Below are positions 58,541 to 64,000 of a stretch of DNA of 64,000 nucleotides, piece after piece. The DNA is taken from NCBI GenBank assembly GCA_019802505.1, contig JAFMOC010000011.1, positions 3,140,001 to 3,204,000 on the forward strand. The letters are read 5' to 3'. Under the pieces are notes generated by a model. It was not told where the DNA came from. It ran no database searches and saw only the letters and a list, made by a program, of their open reading frames with translations. How positions within the stretch are numbered: the stretch's first letter is position 1; each line of letters begins with the position of its first letter. Source of the stretch: Corydoras sp. C115. Taxonomy: Eukaryota > Chordata > Actinopteri > Siluriformes > Callichthyidae. Position numbers and translations under genes: made by a program.

Positions 58541-58820
58541 TTTTATTTATTTATTTATTTTCTTGTTTAGTTGGTAATTTATTGTTGGTGTTTGTGGCAT
58601 TTTTTCATCTTGAATTCATCTTTAATTCCATGGCAAATTAGTGGTGGAACACCACCGTAACGCTTCCTTTATCGTGTGACTCTGAACTCACGGTCGAGCT
58701 CTTTCTTTACTTTCTGATGAAACAGATGTAATTTCATGACATAAATGACATTAAAAAATTCTAAACATTTATTTTGGCTTGGATTTTCAAAATTTTAATA
58801 ACTTTAGTATAAATCGATCT
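58541..58820. other. Intergenic, nothing recognised
   Basis: Short (ATTT)n near 58541-58560; otherwise unique. Confidence 0.4.
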
Positions 58821-59193
<373 letters not shown>

Positions 59194-59279
59194 GATGAGA
59201 TAAAATCATGCAAATTCAGGTAATGTTTCAGATCAACCAACATCTCCATAATTGTGACAGTGATGTGGTTGTTGGTACC

Positions 59280-59345
59280 AGGTCAGAATCAGAATACTTT
59301 ATTAATACTTTATTTATTAATCCAAGGGGTAAATTGCAGTGTTTA
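59280..59345 (-). mobile_element. Possible retroelement 3' tail (minus strand)
   Basis: GGTCAGAATCAGAATACTTT and TTATTAATCCAAGGGGTAAATT read in reverse as the common teleost 3' end with GGGATTAATAAAG and TTCTGATTCTG. Confidence 0.45.
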
Positions 59346-61139
59346 CAGATGCTTCAATTTTGTAAGATGATTTGCATTTTCCAATTACAACTCAAACTGC
59401 CTCAACACATACAAACCACTTGCTAAACATAGAACCAGACAGAACCAGAACCAGACAGAATGGACAGAACCACCTTGTCAAATAAGCTGATTAAAGCTTC
59501 AGTAACTCAGACTTACTCTGTACGATCAGTAAAAACATATCAATATGAAACCATATTACATTATACAAGACAAAAAACATTATGTGTGAAGGTCAGCGGT
59601 GGCTGCGCCATGTCAGTACTAATCAGTATGTCAGCATTTCACGAGTTGTAGGTTAAAAATAAATTTAATTTGTAATTAGTATTTAAAGACATACATATTA
59701 TTTTTCAAGAGTATTCAACTGCGGTGCTTGGCACTCTGTGTAAGATGATGATGATGATGGGAGCTCGTCTGAATCGCACCTGTTAGCTTGAAATAGTTCC
59801 ACTGCACCCACATCTGCATAAGTGCAAACTATAGGAATTTAAAAAAAATGTAAAATCTGAATCCTAAAGTCTTTATCGCCCTCATGTTTATTTGAAAACA
59901 TTTGACTTTCATTAGAAAGCATTAGAGCCCTAAGCAACCTTAGGGTTTTCTCCGAAAAATGGCCTCCTGCTGTTTGGGTGAAGCACCGGTTTCTACACAC
60001 TGCAAAAAAAGGCTCTTAAACATTTGACTTTCTCACAGAAACAGCTTGCTAAATGGCGTTCCTGTAATGGACTCATGCTAGGGTTCATATGCGTTGTATA
60101 CCCTGGACGCCCAAAGTTGTGTCAACACCATTAACATAAGAATGGCCCAAAAGAAGGGCAAGAAAGCTTTTTTTTTAAAAAAAAAAAATCCGAAACTATA
60201 GAATTTTTTGTTTTCAGGAAAGAAAAAGTCTGAATCAAAGACGTGATGGTAATTTTTTCTCTTGGATGGAGAAAGTGGTGCTGAATGAATGTCTTATTTA
60301 CATGCCAAAGGAAAGGGATGTGGTTTTAGAGGATGGGAAAAGCTGGGCCTCTATTATAGAAGGTGCTGGTGTGCAGGGTCTGAGGCTGAGTGGGAGCCTC
60401 CCTGCCAGGCTGTGGTTAACAAGGCACTGGATGAATTAGAGAATGGCAATGAGTTTTTAATTGGTGACACATTACATTTATCTAGCTGACAGGACGAGTC
60501 CTGCGCCGTAGTCTTTCTTGTTTTGTCCCTGGGCGCACATTACTTACCCCTAGGTGCCCTTGCATGAGCCCCTCTGTCCATCAAAGCTCCCTAATGTGAA
60601 AATAAAATGTAAAAAAATAGGGGTAAATATAACCAAACAAACAAACAACCAAGAAAACCCCCCAAATCTCTGAAATTGTTTTTTGATATTTTTTTTTTAT
60701 AAATAATAATATACTTTTCAGTTTGATGTGGACCATTATAAAAATATTATTTACTAATATATCATATGATATATCAATCGAATTACTTAATTTAGAAATA
60801 GCAAAAAAACATGTTAAAAATGTATTTGTTTTTGATTAAAATATTAATTAATTCTAAAAAAGCTGCGGTAACCACAGTTACCAGTGAGAAAAAGGTTTTG
60901 CTCCTTTCTTGCATCTGCACAGTTTGAAACTTAAACATCACAGTGTTTGAGGACCAACAGGAGTGCATCAGAACTCAAACAGGTTTAGAGTTATCTTTTG
61001 TTGTACCTCAGGGGGATGGGTTTCAAAATAGAGCTCTGCTCTGCTTTATGTAATAGGACCATATAATGGTAGCAGTGGAAGGGGGCCTAATGAAATATTT
61101 AAGATTTAAGCTAAAAAGAGGCCCCGAAAGTCATAACAA
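59346..61139. other. Intergenic; unique patches
   Basis: A short (GAT)n lies near 59746-59758. About 60270-60600 is unique and GC-normal. No gene recognised. Confidence 0.4.
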
Positions 61140-61760
61140 AGGATTTGATGAGGGCCATCATTGTGTGGCAGCTTGGCGGAAGCTGTGTCTCAGCCACTAC
61201 AGATGTGAGGAGGGCCCATATTGAGCCGGGCGGTGGAGGCTCTGGTCACAGATGTGTCTGCGTGCTCTCCACTGGGCCACCAGCCCCCTGCTTTTGTGAA
61301 CTATTGTGGCCAGCACAGAGCGCTGATTTTACACCAGGATGATTGCACAGCAACGCCTTTGTGCTGCCACGAAAGAAGCGCCCCACCCTGTCTTACTGAA
61401 AGCTCGTGTTCATGCCCTTCCCCCTTTTATGCCCATCTCCCGCATCTCTTGCTCCTTTTCCCCTCTTTTTCCTTTTGCATTCCGCTAAAGGATGACAAGG
61501 TGATGAATCCATGCTCACTTAGCACATATAGAGATAAGGGTCCGCAGCATTATCCATGTGCCCTGTCTTCCTCCAGAATCTGTCTATTTAATGGCCATTG
61601 ATTAATGGGCCAGCTATTTAAATGAACATATGCCATTTTAGGCCCTATGTGGGCTTTATGTCCAAATTCTAAGCTTGGTGTCACAAGGTCAAGGCAGACT
61701 TTTTAACACATTATCTGTGCAAAGAGGTGATGCATAATTTACCAAGAATGTAACAGATCA
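61140..61760. promoter_or_regulatory. Unique GC-normal block, candidate conserved non-coding element
   Basis: The block is repeat-free and markedly less AT-rich than its flanks, with two overlapping plus-strand open frames (to 126 codons) that match no family and have no splice context. Words such as GGCCAGCTATTTAAATG and CAAGGTCAAGG (nuclear-receptor half-site-like) occur. Enhancer identity is inference. Confidence 0.35.
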
Positions 61761-62279
61761 CACAATCTGTTAAGCTGAGAGTTTAAAATTCTCATGAACT
61801 GAAGAAAGGGGTGAATAATCCATATATCATTGTTGTCACTTTTCTTTTTTTTTTGCTTTAGAAAAAAATGTTTTGTAAAGTTATTTGTTAACAAGCCAAA
61901 TGCTCTAGAGAGACTCTAAATAGCATTTGCCTCAGTTAATCAGTTCAGTTTCTTAACTTATAACTTCCAAATTAACAGTATAAATTAATTCATTATATCT
62001 GTAAAGCAACTCACTAAAATACCTGTAATATCATATTATTATTTAACTCAGAAAGAAGTGATAAAAAGTAATTTAATTTAATTAAAGCCATAATTTCATG
62101 CTAAGTGGAACTGCTTTACATATTTTAAGTAAATGTTTTTTTAACTTAGTAAAAAAAAATCACTGTATCACAGTTGAAGCATATCCATAGAAAATAAAAT
62201 TATTTATTAACATTTATTTTCATGTCTTGGGTGGAATGGATGAAAGGAACTGATGAAATCTTGTTTTTAACTATGCATG
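61761..62279. other. Intergenic, AT-rich
   Basis: Nothing recognised. Confidence 0.4.
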
Positions 62280-62910
62280 GTCTTGTTTTAGGCTGCTGAT
62301 TAGGCATATAAGCTGGTACGACTATAGAAGGGTATAAGACCAAGAGATATGCTTTCAGCTAAGTGTGCTTAGGGTGTTGATGCAAACCAGAGACCCGCAT
62401 CGTACTCCTCACCAACAAGAGCCCAGCCTCATTTCTGCCGTGTGTTTCCCCTCTTTCCACAAAGACCTGTCACGTTTAATGGCCTGTTGGCTGAGTGGGC
62501 TGCTGTAGCCCTCTCCAAAAGAAAGGCCAGGAAAGAAAGGCTCATAGACAACTAATGCAGCTTAATATTCTTTAAAAAGGTCGAGGGACAATTAAAAGAG
62601 TGTTTCCCATGGTTCTCCCCCAGCGGTTACTGCCCGCCTGCACAGCAGCTCGGCTGTTTGATGGAGTCTGAATACATCTTATTGATGGGGTCAGAGATTA
62701 GAGGCGACTGGGCCGGCTCTAAAAGGGCCGAGTGTGGGCTCTAAGAGAGGCTTGGCAGAGCCACATTCAGCCAAGCCTTTTCGTCCTCCTTCACACACCA
62801 GTACATTTGATCCATTTGTCTGCCTTCAAATGCTTTTCAACTGAGCGACACCAGACTGCCTGTGCACGTGGGGTTATTCTGTTCTGAATGTGCAAGGATG
62901 CATAGGGGTA
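62280..62910. promoter_or_regulatory. Unique GC-normal block, candidate conserved non-coding element
   Basis: Repeat-free sequence of balanced composition (about 62330-62880) including GGGCCGGCTCTAAAAGGGCC. No recognisable exon. It resembles the other candidate regulatory blocks in this flank. Confidence 0.35.
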
Positions 62911-63844
62911 TGTGTGTGTGCATGCAGGCATGTGTTTATAGCTATGAATAATTTGTAAATTCAAGGTAAAGCAAAGTTACATCGAATGTAGTTTCACACT
63001 TGCTTACTGACATTTAAATCCTCCAAAGACATGTTGACACTCCTCTCTTGAACAGGTTGTATAGTCTACTGTGATCAGTAAGGGTCATAACACAGTGTCA
63101 AGCCATTGAGTATCTGCAGTCCTAGTGTGCCGTGTATAATCACTACTACACTGAGTAATGCCAATTAAGCATATTGCGGCGAGAGATAACAGTGATTTGC
63201 TTCTAATTTTAGTAAATCAGTGCATGTCAATCAGTGCAATATTGGTGTCTGTTAAAACAGAAAGCTATTATATTGAGCATAGCAGCTCTGCTTGGTGATT
63301 AGGTGCTAATTTGTTGTGGCTTCATAACAGGAGAACAAGGACAACCAGTGAATCAGGTGTAAGATGCCTGCTCAGTCCCTGATCATGGTGTTTTAGAACC
63401 ATTATCACCGCCAGTTGTTCTTGTCACATTATACAATTACACTGTAGATTTGTTAGCACCAGACTATCTCTCTCTCTCTCTATAGTTCTAAAATAATAGA
63501 ACTATTTTCTGGCCATCCTGAATTTTCACAGTCTAAAGTAAACATGGAGCTGTGCCTAATTGAAAAGAGGTTTCTTGTTACTGCCTCACTACTGTGGCCC
63601 ATACGACTAAACCCAAGTAGATTTCGTCTACGCCACTCCCTGATTATAAAGGGTGGGAGAACCCTATTTAATTATTCTGTTCCCTGCAACAGTTCACTCA
63701 AATGATCACACAGCTGCTGAATACAATAGCTTTATTTAAAACAAAATCAACCAAATATCAATTATACATTTATACGTTTCCCTTTAGAAAGCTCTAGGAT
63801 TTCAGTCAACAATGTAAAACGTGAAGCATGTACGAGTAAAAGCC
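62911..63844. other. Intergenic; minus-strand AATAAA near 63730
   Basis: Mostly unique with a short (TC)n at 63467-63480. On the minus strand a TTTAAATAAAGC signal at about 63729-63740 lies downstream of the integrase scrap and could be its retroelement's old poly(A) signal. Confidence 0.4.
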
Positions 63845-63950
63845 ACAACTCATAGGCCATCCGAAGGTGCTCCTGGTGCCCTGTAATCCAATCCCCAGCA
63901 GGACCCTCAAACTGACCTTCTTGAGGAGTTCCCAACACTACCAAGGCGCT
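63845..63950 (-). pseudogene. Ty3/gypsy-like integrase scrap
   Basis: A minus-strand frame reads LGTPQEGQFEGPAGDWITGH then QEHLRMAYEL. This resembles the end of the integrase region of teleost Ty3/gypsy elements, where an LLG..E....DW..EHQ..LR.AYE pattern precedes the C-terminal domain. The frame then departs from the family. No long terminal repeat or other pol domain is visible within the window, and the element may continue past its right edge. Motif recognition only. Confidence 0.5.
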
Positions 63951-64000
63951 ACCTTATTACTCAGTTACATAATACGGCAGCACTGTAATGGTAGGGAAAT

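Noticed and set aside
61221..61601. 126-codon plus-strand open frame
   Set aside because: Low-complexity Ser/Pro/Cys-rich translation, no recognisable domain and no flanking splice sites.

Overview
The window is vertebrate, almost certainly teleost, nuclear DNA: AT-rich, full of microsatellites, short interspersed elements and DNA-transposon relics, with a single recognisable protein-coding gene. That gene, at 30239-31399 on the + strand, is a four-exon Hairy/E(spl) bHLH-Orange repressor of 285 residues ending in WRPW. Its N-terminus ([17 protein letters not shown]) and its Orange-domain wording fit her9/hes4 better than her6/hes1. The promoter is unusually clear: two CCAAT boxes, a head-to-head pair of RBPJ/Su(H) sites exactly 16 bp apart, a class-C (CACGCG) site for Hes autorepression and a TATA box, all within about 150 bp. 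The gene is therefore probably a direct Notch target with negative feedback.

Layout. 1-28 kb: non-coding flank holding a SINE pair (3.4-4.6 kb), a near-perfect 239-bp palindrome around a long (TA)n (9.5-9.8 kb), Tc1-like and L2/V-SINE-type scraps, a degenerate L2-clade LINE reverse transcriptase on the minus strand (21.4-22.0 kb), a tandem duplication whose copies differ mostly by small deletions (22.6-23.8 kb), and compound microsatellites. 28.0-28.3 kb: a CpG island with promoter-like boxes but no gene attached. 28.4-29.4 kb: two SINEs and AAT repeats. 29.87-31.69 kb: her9 promoter and gene. 31.7-35 kb: GC-rich and CpG-island blocks and a (CG)n(CA)n tract. 35-64 kb: gene-poor flank with most of the SINE copies, two candidate MITEs or hAT elements (one with a perfect 8-bp target duplication at 55.86-56.49 kb), Tc1-like fragments, a pentanucleotide array, unique GC-normal blocks that could be conserved enhancers, and a Ty3/gypsy-like integrase scrap at the right end.

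The commonest repeat is a tRNA-headed SINE of about 340-360 bp with A box TGGCTTAGTGG, B box GGTTCGAATCC and a (GAAT)n tail; about 21 full or partial copies are present. Several are flanked by perfect 12-15 bp target-site duplications, which suggests recent activity. It may correspond to the Mermaid-type SINEs reported from channel catfish, but this could not be checked here, so a catfish-like host is only a possibility.

The single gene surrounded by tens of kilobases of non-coding DNA fits a developmental regulator in a gene desert whose flanks carry distant enhancers. I see no operon, CRISPR array, prokaryotic gene or true tRNA/rRNA gene.
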